Assembly: GCF_047275745.1 (NCBI RefSeq)
Contig: NZ_JBKQWU010000016.1
Location: 24,378-88,377, forward strand
From: Amaricoccus sp047275745
GTDB taxonomy: Bacteria; Pseudomonadota; Alphaproteobacteria; Rhodobacterales; Rhodobacteraceae
Direction of reading: 5' to 3'
DNA: 64,000 nt
Position numbers and translations under genes: made by a program
The notes under the pieces: model-generated
What the model was told of the DNA's origin: nothing
The model's database searches: none
The model's input: only the letters and a program-made list of their open reading frames with translations
Part shown: one piece after another, positions 1 through 9,122 of the stretch
How the letters are laid out: each line of letters begins with the position of its first letter
Numbering within the stretch: position 1 is the stretch's first letter

Positions 1-128
1 GGGACGGCCGAGCGGGACCGGCGCGTGGGGCCGATGGGCGTGAGCGGCGCCCGCGCCCTTGCGCTGGCCGGTCGGGGCGGTAGAAGAGCCGGATTCGCAA
101 TCCCGCCAATGGCCAATGGATAGGTTTC
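1..128. other. Window edge upstream of tsaE, no recognisable gene
   Basis: All six frames across these bases were considered. None gives a protein tail I recognise, so the preceding gene is either outside the window or its last codons are too short to identify. The bases just before the tsaE start must carry its ribosome binding region, but no strong purine-rich motif is visible. Confidence 0.4.
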
Positions 129-614
129 TTGCAGCGCATCCTCGACCTGCCCGCCCCGGAAGACACCGAGGCCCTGGCGCGCGCCATCGCCCCCGGCCTC
201 GGCGCGGGCGATCTCGTCGCGCTCTCCGGCGGGCTAGGCGCGGGCAAGAGCCTTTTCGCGCGAGCGCTGATCGCGCGCCGGCTGGCCGCGCTCGGCAGGT
301 CGGAGGACATCCCCTCGCCGAGTTTCACGCTGGTCCAGACCTACGATCTCGGCGCGGTGGAACTCTGGCATGCCGACCTCTACCGCCTGGGCACGATCGA
401 CGAGATCGCCGAACTCGGGCTCGAAGACGCGTTCGGGTCGGCGATCTGCCTCGTCGAATGGGCCGAAAGGCTCGGACCCGCCCTGCCCTCGCGCCGGATC
501 GGTCTCACGCTCGATTTCGTGGCGGATGGCGACGGGCGGCGCGCGACGCTGACCGCGGCCGGCGGCGGATGGGACTGGCTCGCGGGCACGCTCGCGGAAA
601 TGGAGCGGGCATGA
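129..614 (+). CDS. tsaE: tRNA threonylcarbamoyladenosine biosynthesis ATPase TsaE
   Basis: TsaE is the ATPase partner of TsaB/TsaD in making t6A at position 37 of ANN-decoding tRNAs in the cytoplasm. The 161-residue protein has the family's usual length. A P-loop GGLGAGKS lies at residues 34-41, followed by PSPSFTL near 63 and HADLYRL near 81, all typical of TsaE. The start is a TTG codon; no in-frame ATG lies near the family's N-terminus. The stop overlaps the next gene's start by 4 nt (ATGA), so translation is probably coupled. It heads a plus-strand chain that runs to addA. Confidence 0.93.
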   Translation: MQRILDLPAPEDTEALARAIAPGLGAGDLVALSGGLGAGKSLFARALIARRLAALGRSEDIPSPSFTLVQTYDLGAVELWHADLYRLGTIDEIAELGLEDAFGSAICLVEWAERLGPALPSRRIGLTLDFVADGDGRRATLTAAGGGWDWLAGTLAEMERA

Positions 615-1660
615 GCCGGAACCGGGCGATCGGAGCCTTTCTGGAAACCGCGGGATGGGGCGCCGCGGAGCGCCGTCCGCTCGCGGGCGACGCCTCGGCG
701 CGACGCTACGAGCGGCTGGCGCTCGGCCAGCGCCGGGCGATCCTGATGGATGTGCCGCCCGAAAGCGGGCTCGACACCACACCCTTCCTCGCCGTCGCGG
801 GCTGGCTGCGCCGGGGCGGCCTCTCGGCCCCCGAGGTTTTCGCGGCCGCGCCGGTTCAAGGTCTCGCGCTGCTCGAGGATTTCGGCGATGACCTCTTCGC
901 AACCCTCTGCCTCCGGGACCCCGGCCTTGAACCGACGCTCTACGACGCGGCGATCGATACGCTCGCCCGGATGCAGGAGCTGAGCTGGGACGAGCCTGCC
1001 CCGGACAAGCCGGCCCAGATTGGCGCCCCCGGCTGGACGGCGCCCGCCTATGACATGGCCGTGCTGATGCGCGAGGCGCGGCTGATGACCGAATGGTACC
1101 TGCCGGCCGTTACCGGCGCCGCCGTCCCGCCAGACCTCGAAGCCGAGTACGAGGCGCTCGCCGAGGCCGCCTTCGCGAGCGTTCCGCGTGATCCGTCCGT
1201 GCCGATCTATCGCGACTATCACGCCGAGAACCTCGTCTGGCTGCCGGAGCGGCCGGATCTGGCCCGGGTCGGGCTCCTCGATTTCCAGGACATGCTGATC
1301 GGCCACCCGGCCTATGATTTCGTGTCGCTGGTCCGGGACGCGCGCCGCGACATCGCACCCGGCCTCGCCGCGCGGGCGCGCGCCCGCTACCTCGCGCGGA
1401 CCGGGCGGGAGCCCGAGAGCTTCGACGCCGCCGCGCATATCCTCTCGGCGCAGCGCAACCTCAAGATCCTCGGCCTTTTCGCGCGCCTCCGCCGCCGCGA
1501 CGGCAAGGCGCGCTATCTCGACTACCTGCCCCGGGTCTGGGGCTATCTCGAAGGCGATCTCACCCATCCCGAGCTTGGACCCCTGCGCCGCTTCATCACC
1601 CGCCACGTGCCCGCCCCGACGGCGGAGGCGCTGGCCCGGATCGACGGGATCGCGGCGTGA
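611..1660 (+). CDS. amgK: Aminoglycoside-phosphotransferase-fold sugar kinase, AmgK type
   Basis: A 349-residue APH-fold kinase. Visible motifs are RDYHAEN near residue 200 (catalytic loop, Asp plus Asn) and LDFQD about 20 residues later (metal-binding Asp). In Pseudomonas, AmgK phosphorylates the anomeric hydroxyl of N-acetylmuramate or GlcNAc in the cell-wall recycling shunt that bypasses MurA. The next gene is a MurU-type nucleotidyltransferase, the next enzyme of that shunt, which supports the name. A longer in-frame reading extends upstream, but the ATG at 611 overlaps the tsaE stop and gives the normal family length. Substrate is inferred from context. Confidence 0.85.
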   Translation: MSRNRAIGAFLETAGWGAAERRPLAGDASARRYERLALGQRRAILMDVPPESGLDTTPFLAVAGWLRRGGLSAPEVFAAAPVQGLALLEDFGDDLFATLCLRDPGLEPTLYDAAIDTLARMQELSWDEPAPDKPAQIGAPGWTAPAYDMAVLMREARLMTEWYLPAVTGAAVPPDLEAEYEALAEAAFASVPRDPSVPIYRDYHAENLVWLPERPDLARVGLLDFQDMLIGHPAYDFVSLVRDARRDIAPGLAARARARYLARTGREPESFDAAAHILSAQRNLKILGLFARLRRRDGKARYLDYLPRVWGYLEGDLTHPELGPLRRFITRHVPAPTAEALARIDGIAA

Positions 1661-2352
1661 GGCCCGAGGCGGCGATGATCTTCGCGGCCGGGCACGGCAC
1701 ACGCATGGGCGCGCTCACGCGCGACCGGCCGAAGGCGCTGATCGAGGTGGCGGGGAAGACGTTGCTCGCCCATGCGCTGCGGCTGACGCGGGAGGCGGGT
1801 GTCGCGCGAACGGTGGTCAACATCCATGCCCATGCCGGGCAGATGCGAGCCTGGCTCGCGGCGGAGGCGCCGGAGGTGATCGTCTCCGAGGAGCCGGCGC
1901 TGCTCGAAACCGGTGGCGGCCTCCGCGCGGCGATCCACCTGCTTGGGCCGGGGCCGGTCTTCACGCTGAACGCCGACATGATCTGGACCGGGCCGAACCC
2001 GCTCGAAACCCTCGCGCGCGACTGGGAGCCCGCGCGGATGGAGGCGCTCCTCTCGCTCCTGCCGCGCGAGGCCGGCGTCGGTCACACCGGGCCGGGTGAT
2101 TTCTTCCTCGGCGCGGACGGGCGGCTCACCCGGCGCGGCGCGGCGGCGACCGCGCCCTACATCTATCCCGGAGCGCAGATCATCGACCCGCGCCGCCTCG
2201 GAGAGATCGCCGACGACATCTTCTCGCTCAACCGCGTCTGGGACCCGATGCTCGCCGCCGGGCGCGCCTTCGGCTCCGTCCATCACGGCGGCTGGGCCGA
2301 TGTCGGCCGCCCCGAAGGCATCGCGCTCGCCGAAGCCGAGCTCCGCCGATGA
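1657..2352 (+). CDS. murU: N-acetylmuramate-1-phosphate uridylyltransferase-like nucleotidyltransferase
   Basis: A 231-residue nucleotidyltransferase with the N-terminal signature FAAGHGTRMG followed by RPKAL, the nucleotide-binding loop and Lys of sugar-1-phosphate uridylyltransferases. MurU converts MurNAc-1-phosphate to UDP-MurNAc, the step after AmgK, and the kinase gene directly precedes it. The start is GTG at 1657, overlapping the kinase stop as GTGA; its own stop overlaps the addB start as ATGA. Many Rhodobacterales carry the kinase and nucleotidyltransferase pair between tsaE and addB. Exact sugar specificity is inferred. Confidence 0.85.
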   Translation: MRPEAAMIFAAGHGTRMGALTRDRPKALIEVAGKTLLAHALRLTREAGVARTVVNIHAHAGQMRAWLAAEAPEVIVSEEPALLETGGGLRAAIHLLGPGPVFTLNADMIWTGPNPLETLARDWEPARMEALLSLLPREAGVGHTGPGDFFLGADGRLTRRGAAATAPYIYPGAQIIDPRRLGEIADDIFSLNRVWDPMLAAGRAFGSVHHGGWADVGRPEGIALAEAELRR

Positions 2353-5279
2353 GCGCGTTCTTCCCCCCGAGCGACGGTCCCCGGATCTTCTACCTGCCCC
2401 CCGGCGTCGATTTCGCCCGCGCGGTGGTCGCGGGCCTCGACACGCGCCTCGCCGGGCAGCCGCCCGAGACCTCGGCGCGGATCGAGCTCTGGGTGAACAC
2501 GCAGCGGATGCGCCGCGCTCTGCACGCCGAACTCGCGCGAGGGCCGGCGCGTCTCCTGCCGCGAATTCGCGTGGTTACGGAGCTTGGCGCCGATCCGCTC
2601 GGGCCGGTGGAGCCGGCGCCCGCGGTCTCGCCACTGCGCCGGAAGCTCGAACTCGCACGGCTGGTCTCGGCGCTCATCGCCGCCGAGCCGGGGCTCGCGT
2701 CGGAGACGGCGGCCTATGATCTCGCCGACAGCCTCGCCGATCTCTTCGACGAGATGCGCGGCGAAGGCGTTCCGCCCGAGGCGCTCGCGGCGATCGATCC
2801 GGCGGAGCACGCGGCGCACTGGCAGCGGAGCCTCGCCTTCCTGACGCTCCTGACCGATTACGAGACCGCGAGCGGCGACATTGGCGGCCAGGGAAGGCTG
2901 CGCGCCGCCGCCGAGGCCTGGGCCGCCGAATGGCGGCTGGCGCCCCCGGCGCATCCGGTGATCGTCGCGGGCTCGACAGGCTCGCGCGGCGCGACGCGGC
3001 GGTTCATGAGCCATGTGGCGCGGCTGCCGCAGGGGGCGCTGATCCTGCCCGGGCTCGACGCCGCGCTGCCCGCCGAGGTCTGGGACCGGCTCGACGCCGC
3101 CGAGGAGGGCGCGGCCGATCATCCGCAGCACGGCTTCCGCCGGCTCGCATCCGAGATCGGCTTCGACCCCGCCGCCTGCGCGGTCTGGGCGGAAGTCCCG
3201 CCCCCCGCGCCGGAACGCGACGCGCTGGTCTCCCTCGCACTTCGGCCCGCGCCGGTGACCGACCAGTGGCGAAGCGAGGGCGCGGCGCTCCGGCCCGGCC
3301 TCGCAGCCGCCCTCGCGGATCTCACCTGGATCGAGGCCCCGGACCCGCGCGGCGAGGCGCTCGCCATCGCGCTGGCGCTGCGCGAGGCGGCGGAGACCGG
3401 CACGCGGGCGGCGCTCATCACCCCCGACCGGACACTGGCGCGGCGGGTGACGGCGGAACTCGACCGCTGGAGCCTGATCCCGGACGACAGCGCCGGCCGG
3501 CCGCTCGCGCTCACCCCGCCGGGGGTGTTCCTGCGCCGGATCGCCGGGCGGATGGGCGAGCGGCCGACGCCCGAGGCGCTGCTCGCGCTGCTGAAGCACC
3601 CGCTCACCAACAGCGCGCCCGGCGCCCGCGGACGGCACATGGAACTGACCGCGCGGCTCGAAGCGCGGGTGCTGCGTGGCGGCGCGCCCTGGCTCGACTG
3701 GGCGGAGCTTCGGGCCTGGGGCGCGAAACAGGAAGCCGAGGACTGGATCGCATGGCTCGCGACCGCGCTGGAGGAGGCGCCGTCCGGCGATGCCCTGCCG
3801 CTTGCCGAGCGGGTAAGCTGGCACGTCGCGGCCGCCGAGCTTCTGGCCGGCGGGCCGGAACGGGCGGCGGGTCACCGGCTCTGGGAGCGGGGCGCCGGTG
3901 CACGCGCCCGCGACATGATGGAAAGGCTCGCGACCGACGCGGACGCGGGCGGGCCGGTCACGCCGGTCGAATACGACGCCCTGCTGCGCTCGCTGATGGC
4001 CTCCGTGGACGTGCCGGAGGAAGCGGTCGTCACCCATCCGGGCATCGCGATCTGGGGCACGCTCGAAGCGCGGGTGCAGAGCGCCGGGCTGGTGATCCTC
4101 GGCGGGCTGAACGAGGGGATCTGGCCGAGCCTGCCGGGCGCCGATCCCTGGCTCAACCGCGCGATGCGGGCCCAGCTGGGGTTGCCGAGCCCGGAGCGGC
4201 GGATCGGCCTCGCGGCGCATGACTTCCAGCAGGCGATGGGCGCGGGCCGCGTGATCGTCTCCCGCGCGCTCCGCGACGCCGACGCGCCGACCGTCGCCGC
4301 GCGCTGGCTGATGCGGCTCGAAAACCTGCTGCGCGGCCTGCCGCCGGAGGGAGAGGCGGCGCTCAATGGCGCCAAGCGGCGCGGCGCCGAACTTCTGGCG
4401 AGGGGAACACGGCTCTCGCGGCCGGATTGGCGGGAAGAGCCGGCGCGCCGTCCCGCGCCGCAGCTGACGCCGGAGCACTTCCCGGCGGAGCTTTCGGTCA
4501 CGCAGATCGAGACACTGGCGCGCGATCCCTACGCGATCTACGCGCGCAAGGTGCTGGACCTGCGCCCGCTCCGACCGCCCGGCCGGCGGCCCGACGCGCT
4601 CGCTCGCGGCACGGCGCTGCACGACGTGATCGAGCATTTCATCGTCGCGACGCGTGACGCGCTGCCCGCCCATGCGCGGGACGAATTGATGCATCACGCC
4701 GAGGCGCGGCTGGCCGAGGAGGCGCCCTGGCCCGCGGTGCGCGCGATCTGGCTCGCCCGGCTCGCCCGCCACGCCGACTGGTTCGTCGCCGGCGAGGCGG
4801 AACGGCGGCTCCGGGCCGAACCGCTGGCGCACGAGATCAAGGGGGGCCGCGCGATCGACGGGCTGCCCCGACCGTTCCGGGTCACCGCCAAGGCCGACCG
4901 GATCGACCGCGCCCCGGAGGGCTATGCGCTCTACGACTACAAGTCCGGCGGTCTGCCGAGCGACAAGACGCACCTGCAGCTGCCGCTCGAAGCGGCGATC
5001 GTGGAGGCGGGCGGTTTCGCGGGCCTGCCCGCGGCCCCGGCCTGGCATCTCGAGCTGATCAGCATCGGCCAGGGAAAGTCGCGGCCGATCCCCGATGTGG
5101 CGGAGCGCGTCGCGGAAGTCTGGGACAAGCTCGCGGCGCTCATCGCGCGCTATCAGGCCGGCGAGGTCGGCTTCACCGCGCGGCTGCGCCCGGCGCAGCT
5201 GGTCTACACGAACGACTACGACCATCTGGCGCGCCACGGCGAATGGGCGGATGGCGAGGAACCGGAGGGCGGGGCGTGA
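2349..5279 (+). CDS. addB: Double-strand break repair protein AddB
   Basis: AddB is the second subunit of the AddAB helicase-nuclease that resects double-strand breaks and loads RecA at Chi-like sites. The protein is 976 residues, typical of alphaproteobacterial AddB, with an inactivated helicase-like N-terminal half and a C-terminal PDDEXK_1 nuclease domain. Visible in the nuclease part are SVTQIETLARDPYAIYARK near residue 715, RGTALHDVIEHF near 755 and LYDYKSGG near 860 (catalytic Asp and Lys). I see only one Cys in the translation, so the iron-sulfur cluster of Bacillus AddB appears absent. It is joined to murU and addA by 4-nt overlaps. Confidence 0.94.
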   Translation: MSAFFPPSDGPRIFYLPPGVDFARAVVAGLDTRLAGQPPETSARIELWVNTQRMRRALHAELARGPARLLPRIRVVTELGADPLGPVEPAPAVSPLRRKLELARLVSALIAAEPGLASETAAYDLADSLADLFDEMRGEGVPPEALAAIDPAEHAAHWQRSLAFLTLLTDYETASGDIGGQGRLRAAAEAWAAEWRLAPPAHPVIVAGSTGSRGATRRFMSHVARLPQGALILPGLDAALPAEVWDRLDAAEEGAADHPQHGFRRLASEIGFDPAACAVWAEVPPPAPERDALVSLALRPAPVTDQWRSEGAALRPGLAAALADLTWIEAPDPRGEALAIALALREAAETGTRAALITPDRTLARRVTAELDRWSLIPDDSAGRPLALTPPGVFLRRIAGRMGERPTPEALLALLKHPLTNSAPGARGRHMELTARLEARVLRGGAPWLDWAELRAWGAKQEAEDWIAWLATALEEAPSGDALPLAERVSWHVAAAELLAGGPERAAGHRLWERGAGARARDMMERLATDADAGGPVTPVEYDALLRSLMASVDVPEEAVVTHPGIAIWGTLEARVQSAGLVILGGLNEGIWPSLPGADPWLNRAMRAQLGLPSPERRIGLAAHDFQQAMGAGRVIVSRALRDADAPTVAARWLMRLENLLRGLPPEGEAALNGAKRRGAELLARGTRLSRPDWREEPARRPAPQLTPEHFPAELSVTQIETLARDPYAIYARKVLDLRPLRPPGRRPDALARGTALHDVIEHFIVATRDALPAHARDELMHHAEARLAEEAPWPAVRAIWLARLARHADWFVAGEAERRLRAEPLAHEIKGGRAIDGLPRPFRVTAKADRIDRAPEGYALYDYKSGGLPSDKTHLQLPLEAAIVEAGGFAGLPAAPAWHLELISIGQGKSRPIPDVAERVAEVWDKLAALIARYQAGEVGFTARLRPAQLVYTNDYDHLARHGEWADGEEPEGGA

Positions 5280-8200
5280 CCGAGCACAGGCCGATCGGAC
5301 AACCATCCGGCGCCGACCCGCGCGCGCCGGATCCGCCGACGCCCGCGACGAAGGCGCAGTGGCGGGCGGCGGCGCCGGATGCGTCGAGCTGGGTTTCCGC
5401 GAACGCCGGCTCCGGCAAGACGCGCGTGCTGACCGACCGGGTCGCGCGGCTGCTTCTCGCCGGCACCGACCCCCGGCGCATCCTCTGCCTGACCTACACC
5501 ACGGCCGCGGCGGCGGAGATGCAGAACCGGCTCTTCGCGACGCTGGGCAAATGGGCGATGCTCGACGACGCGGACCTGCGCGCCGAACTCCTGAGGCTCG
5601 GCGAGGACGGGCCGCCGCTGACGCCGGAAAAGCTCAACGAGGCCCGCCGCCTCTTCGCCCGCGGTCTCGAGACTCCGGGCGGGCTCAAGATCCAGACGAT
5701 CCACGCCTTCTGCGACGCGCTGCTGCGGCGGTTTCCGCTGGAGGCGGGCGTGTCGCCGGGCTTCCAGATGCTCGACGACCGCGCGGCGCGCGCACTTCGG
5801 GAGGACGTGCTCAACGCTCTCGCGCTCACCGATCCGGCGGCCGTCGAGGGGATGGCGACCTGGCTCTCGGGCGACGATCCCGATCCCTTGATGCTCGAAA
5901 TCGCGCAGAATCGCGAAGCGTTCGGCACGGCCTTCGATCGGGTGGAACGCGCCCGTGAACTCGGCGCCGACGAGGGAACGACGGTGGAGGCCATCCGGGC
6001 CGAGGTGCTGAGCGAGCAATCGGCGAGTTGTGTCCGGGCCTGGCTTCCGATCCTGGCCGAGCGGGACAAGACCGACGGCAAGCTCGGCGTGGCACTCGCG
6101 GCGGCGCTGGGCGAGGTCGAGGCCGACGCCTGCCTCGCAGCGCTCGAAGACTGCCTGCTCACCAGGAGCGGCGCGACCCCCTTCACGGCCAAGGCCGGAA
6201 AGATCCCGACCAAGGCCGTCCGGGAGGCGCATCCGGCGCTCTCGAACGCGCTCGACCATCTGGCGCGCAAGGTCGAGGCCGCGCGGCCGCGGCGGCTGGC
6301 GCTCCTCGCGCTGGCGAGGGCCGAGGCGCTGCACCGGTTCGCCCGCGCCTTCCTTTCAAGCTACGAGGCGCGGAAGCGCGCGCGCGGCCTGCTCGACTTC
6401 GACGACCTGATCGACCGCGCGCGCGATCTGCTCTCGCGCCGGGAGACCGCCGCCTGGGTGCTCTGGCGGCTCGACGGCGGTCTCGACCATATTCTCGTGG
6501 ACGAGGCGCAGGACACCAGCCCCAGGCAATGGCAGGTCATCAAGGCGATCTCGGACGAGTTCTTCGCGGGGCTGTCGGGCCGCGACATCCGGCGGACGAT
6601 CTTCGTCGTCGGCGACGAGAAACAGTCGATCTACAGCTTCCAGGGCGCCGATCCCGCCATCTTCGGCGAGATGCGCCAGAGCTACGACGGATTGCTCGCC
6701 GGGCTGGGGCGCGAACTCCAGCACTGCGACCTGCTCTATTCCTTCCGCTCCGCGCCGCCGGTGCTCCGGCTCGTGGACGCGGTCTTCGCCGGATCGGACG
6801 GGACGGGGCCGGAAAAGGCGGCGTCGGAAAAAGCGGGGCCGGAAAACACGGGCCTCGCCCGATCCGAACACCTCGCCTTCCGGGCGGAAATGCCGGGCCG
6901 GGTGGAACTCTGGCCCTTCCTGCCGAAGCCGGAGAAGGTGCCCGATCCGCCCTGGGAGATCCCGGAGGCGGCGGCGGTCCCCGACGATCCCATCGCCAGG
7001 CTGGCGCGCGATGTCGCGGAACGGGTCCGGGGCTGGCTCGACGCGGGAACCCCGCTCCCCGGCAAGGGCCGGGCGATCCGCCCGGGCGATGTGCTGATTC
7101 TGGTGCAGCGCCGCGCGGAACTCTTCCATGCCATCATCCACGCCCTGAAGATCGCCCGGGTGCCGGTCGCGGGCGCCGATGTGCTGAAGCTCGAAGGCGA
7201 ACTGGCGGTCAAGGATCTGCTGGCCGTGCTGCGGATCGCCGCCACGCCGGGGGACGACCTCTCGCTCGCCGCGCTGCTGCGCGGGCCGCTCGGCGGCATG
7301 AGCGAAGAGGCGCTCTTCGACCTCGCCCATGGCCGGAAGGGCACGCTCTGGGCCGCGCTCCGGGCCCGGGCGGCGGAGTGGCCTGAGGTCCGCGCGCTGA
7401 TCGACGACATTCGCGGCCTCGCGGATTATGCCCGGCCGTTCGAACTTCTGGAGCGCATCCTGATCCGCCATGATGGACGGCGCCGCCTGATCGCCCGGCT
7501 CGGGCAGGAGGCGGAGGATGCCATCGACGCGCTGCTCGATCAGGCGCTCGCCTATGAGACGAGCGAGGCGCCGAGCCTGACCGGTTTTCTCTGCTGGATC
7601 GACCGGGAGGAGATGACCGTCAAGCGCCGGCTCGAGGATTCCGCCGATCAGGCGCGGGTGATGACGGTGCATGGCGCCAAGGGCCTCGAAGCGCCGATCG
7701 TCATCCTGCCCGAGACGGCGCCCCGGCGCGAGATCGGCACCCCGCCGCAGCTGCTCCGGCTCGACACCGGCCTCACCGCCTGGCGGACGCGCGCCGAGCT
7801 CGCGGCGCCCTCGCTCGCGGCCGCGGATGCGAGGCGCCGCGGTCGCGCGGAAGCCGAGAACCTGCGCCTCCTCTACGTCGCGCTGACCCGGGCGCAGTCC
7901 TGGCTCATCGTCGCGGGCGCCGGCGCCGCGCCGAAGCCGGGAGACGGAAGCTGGTACGGCCTCGTCGAGACGGCGCTCCGCGCGCTCGGCGCGGAGGAGA
8001 CGGAGGCGGGGCTCGTCCTGTCCGAGCGTTGGGAGATGGACGGTCCGGTCCGGGAGACGGAGGCGCCCCCGCCCCCGCCCCCCCTGCCCGACTGGGCGAG
8101 CCGTCCCGCCACGGTCCCCGCGGAGGCGGAAGCGGCGGTTCTCACGCCCTCGCATCTCGGCGGTCTCCACGCACTGCCCTTCGAGCGAGATGCCTTCGCC

Positions 8201-8713
8201 GAGGAGGGCGATCCGCTCGCGCGCGGCGAGGCGGCGCATCTCCTGCTCGAGCGGCTGCGCGGACGGAACCGTGCCGAATGGCCGGGGCTCGCGGCGCTGC
8301 TCTTGCCCGACCGGACGGACCTGCCGGCTCTGATCGCGGAAGCCGAGAGCGTCCTGACCGCGCCCGAGCTCGATTTCCTCTTCGCGCCCGAAACGCTGGC
8401 CGAGGCCGAGATCACCGCACCGATGCCCGACGCGCGCGAGCGGCGGCTGCTCGGCCGGATCGACCGCCTCGTCATCGGGCCGGAGCGCGTTCTCGCGGTC
8501 GATTTCAAGAGCAATCGCGGCGTGCCGGCGGTGCCCGAGGAGGTGCCGGAGGGCATCCTGCGCCAGATGGGCGCCTACGCCGCCGCCCTCGCGCTGATCT
8601 GGCCCGACCGGCGCGTCGAGACGGCGGTGCTCTGGACCCGGACGGCCCGGCTCATGCCCTTGCCTCCGGGACTGACGGCGGCCGCGCTCGCCCGGGCGCT
8701 CGCGGAAAGCTGA
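5276..8713 (+). CDS. addA: Double-strand break repair helicase AddA
   Basis: AddA is the UvrD-like helicase-nuclease subunit paired with AddB. Walker A (NAGSGKT) is at residues 43-49, Walker B is VDEAQDTSPRQW, and the C-terminal nuclease motif VDFKSNR is present. Length is 1145 residues. The reading can be extended upstream, but GTG at 5276 overlaps the addB stop as GTGA, matching the spacing of the whole chain. An imperfect short tandem repeat near bases 6805-6848 encodes a Lys/Glu/Ala/Gly-rich loop between helicase motifs. Confidence 0.94.
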   Translation: MTEHRPIGQPSGADPRAPDPPTPATKAQWRAAAPDASSWVSANAGSGKTRVLTDRVARLLLAGTDPRRILCLTYTTAAAAEMQNRLFATLGKWAMLDDADLRAELLRLGEDGPPLTPEKLNEARRLFARGLETPGGLKIQTIHAFCDALLRRFPLEAGVSPGFQMLDDRAARALREDVLNALALTDPAAVEGMATWLSGDDPDPLMLEIAQNREAFGTAFDRVERARELGADEGTTVEAIRAEVLSEQSASCVRAWLPILAERDKTDGKLGVALAAALGEVEADACLAALEDCLLTRSGATPFTAKAGKIPTKAVREAHPALSNALDHLARKVEAARPRRLALLALARAEALHRFARAFLSSYEARKRARGLLDFDDLIDRARDLLSRRETAAWVLWRLDGGLDHILVDEAQDTSPRQWQVIKAISDEFFAGLSGRDIRRTIFVVGDEKQSIYSFQGADPAIFGEMRQSYDGLLAGLGRELQHCDLLYSFRSAPPVLRLVDAVFAGSDGTGPEKAASEKAGPENTGLARSEHLAFRAEMPGRVELWPFLPKPEKVPDPPWEIPEAAAVPDDPIARLARDVAERVRGWLDAGTPLPGKGRAIRPGDVLILVQRRAELFHAIIHALKIARVPVAGADVLKLEGELAVKDLLAVLRIAATPGDDLSLAALLRGPLGGMSEEALFDLAHGRKGTLWAALRARAAEWPEVRALIDDIRGLADYARPFELLERILIRHDGRRRLIARLGQEAEDAIDALLDQALAYETSEAPSLTGFLCWIDREEMTVKRRLEDSADQARVMTVHGAKGLEAPIVILPETAPRREIGTPPQLLRLDTGLTAWRTRAELAAPSLAAADARRRGRAEAENLRLLYVALTRAQSWLIVAGAGAAPKPGDGSWYGLVETALRALGAEETEAGLVLSERWEMDGPVRETEAPPPPPPLPDWASRPATVPAEAEAAVLTPSHLGGLHALPFERDAFAEEGDPLARGEAAHLLLERLRGRNRAEWPGLAALLLPDRTDLPALIAEAESVLTAPELDFLFAPETLAEAEITAPMPDARERRLLGRIDRLVIGPERVLAVDFKSNRGVPAVPEEVPEGILRQMGAYAAALALIWPDRRVETAVLWTRTARLMPLPPGLTAAALARALAES
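6805..6848 (+). repeat. Imperfect short tandem repeat inside addA
   Basis: Three imperfect copies of a unit of about 15-18 nt containing CGGAAAA occur in frame, giving the peptide pattern PEKA, SEKA, PENT. It looks like local slippage expansion in a surface loop between helicase motifs. Copies are not identical. Confidence 0.5.
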
Positions 8714-8742
8714 GCCAGGGCGGGCCGAAAGCGGTGGTTCCC

Positions 8743-8771
8743 TTGACCGGCTGGGGGTCGCTTCATAGGTT
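8743..8771 (+). promoter_or_regulatory. Candidate sigma-70-type promoter for trxA
   Basis: TTGACC at 8743-8748 is followed 17 bp later by TAGGTT at 8766-8771, in the 88-bp gap between addA and trxA. The -35 match is good and the -10 match is weak. It would give trxA its own transcript apart from addBA. Assigned by eye only. Confidence 0.3.
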
Positions 8772-8801
8772 AGCAGCAAGTCAAAATCGAGGAGCCGAAC
8801 A

Positions 8802-9122
8802 ATGGCGACGGTCAAGGTGACGGACAGCAACTTTCAGGACGAAGTTCTCTCGTCCGAAGTGCCTGTCCTGGTGGACTTCTGGGCGGAATGGTGCGGCCCC
8901 TGCCGCATGATCGGCCCGGCGCTCGAAGAGCTTGCCACCGAATACGAGGGCAAGATCAAGGTTGCGAAGGTGAACGTGGACGAGAACCCGGACCTGCCCG
9001 CGAAATTCGGCGTCCGCGGCATCCCCGCGCTCTTCATGTTCAAGGGCGGCGAGGTGATCTCGAACCGCACCGGCGCCGCGCCGAAGGCGAGCCTGAAGGG
9101 CTGGATCGACGAGTCGGTCTGA
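8802..9122 (+). CDS. trxA: Thioredoxin
   Basis: A cytoplasmic dithiol-disulfide oxidoreductase that donates electrons to ribonucleotide reductase and other targets. The 106-residue protein has the catalytic WCGPC at residues 30-34, the buried Asp of VDFWAEW, and the cis-Pro loop GIPALFMF. It has no signal peptide. A GAGGAGC ribosome binding site precedes the ATG. It lies 88 bp after addA, an arrangement familiar in Rhodobacterales. Confidence 0.96.
   Translation: MATVKVTDSNFQDEVLSSEVPVLVDFWAEWCGPCRMIGPALEELATEYEGKIKVAKVNVDENPDLPAKFGVRGIPALFMFKGGEVISNRTGAAPKASLKGWIDESV

Noticed and set aside
380..1702. 440-codon minus-strand open frame opposite tsaE/amgK
   Set aside because: Antisense to two genes with clear motifs; Arg/Gly/Pro-rich composition typical of high-GC shadow frames.
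2283..5306. 1007-codon minus-strand open frame opposite addB
   Set aside because: Long only because stop codons are rare at this GC content; addB on the other strand has diagnostic motifs and coupled overlaps.
6356..8830. 824-codon minus-strand open frame opposite addA
   Set aside because: Antisense shadow of a recognised helicase gene; no domain signature.
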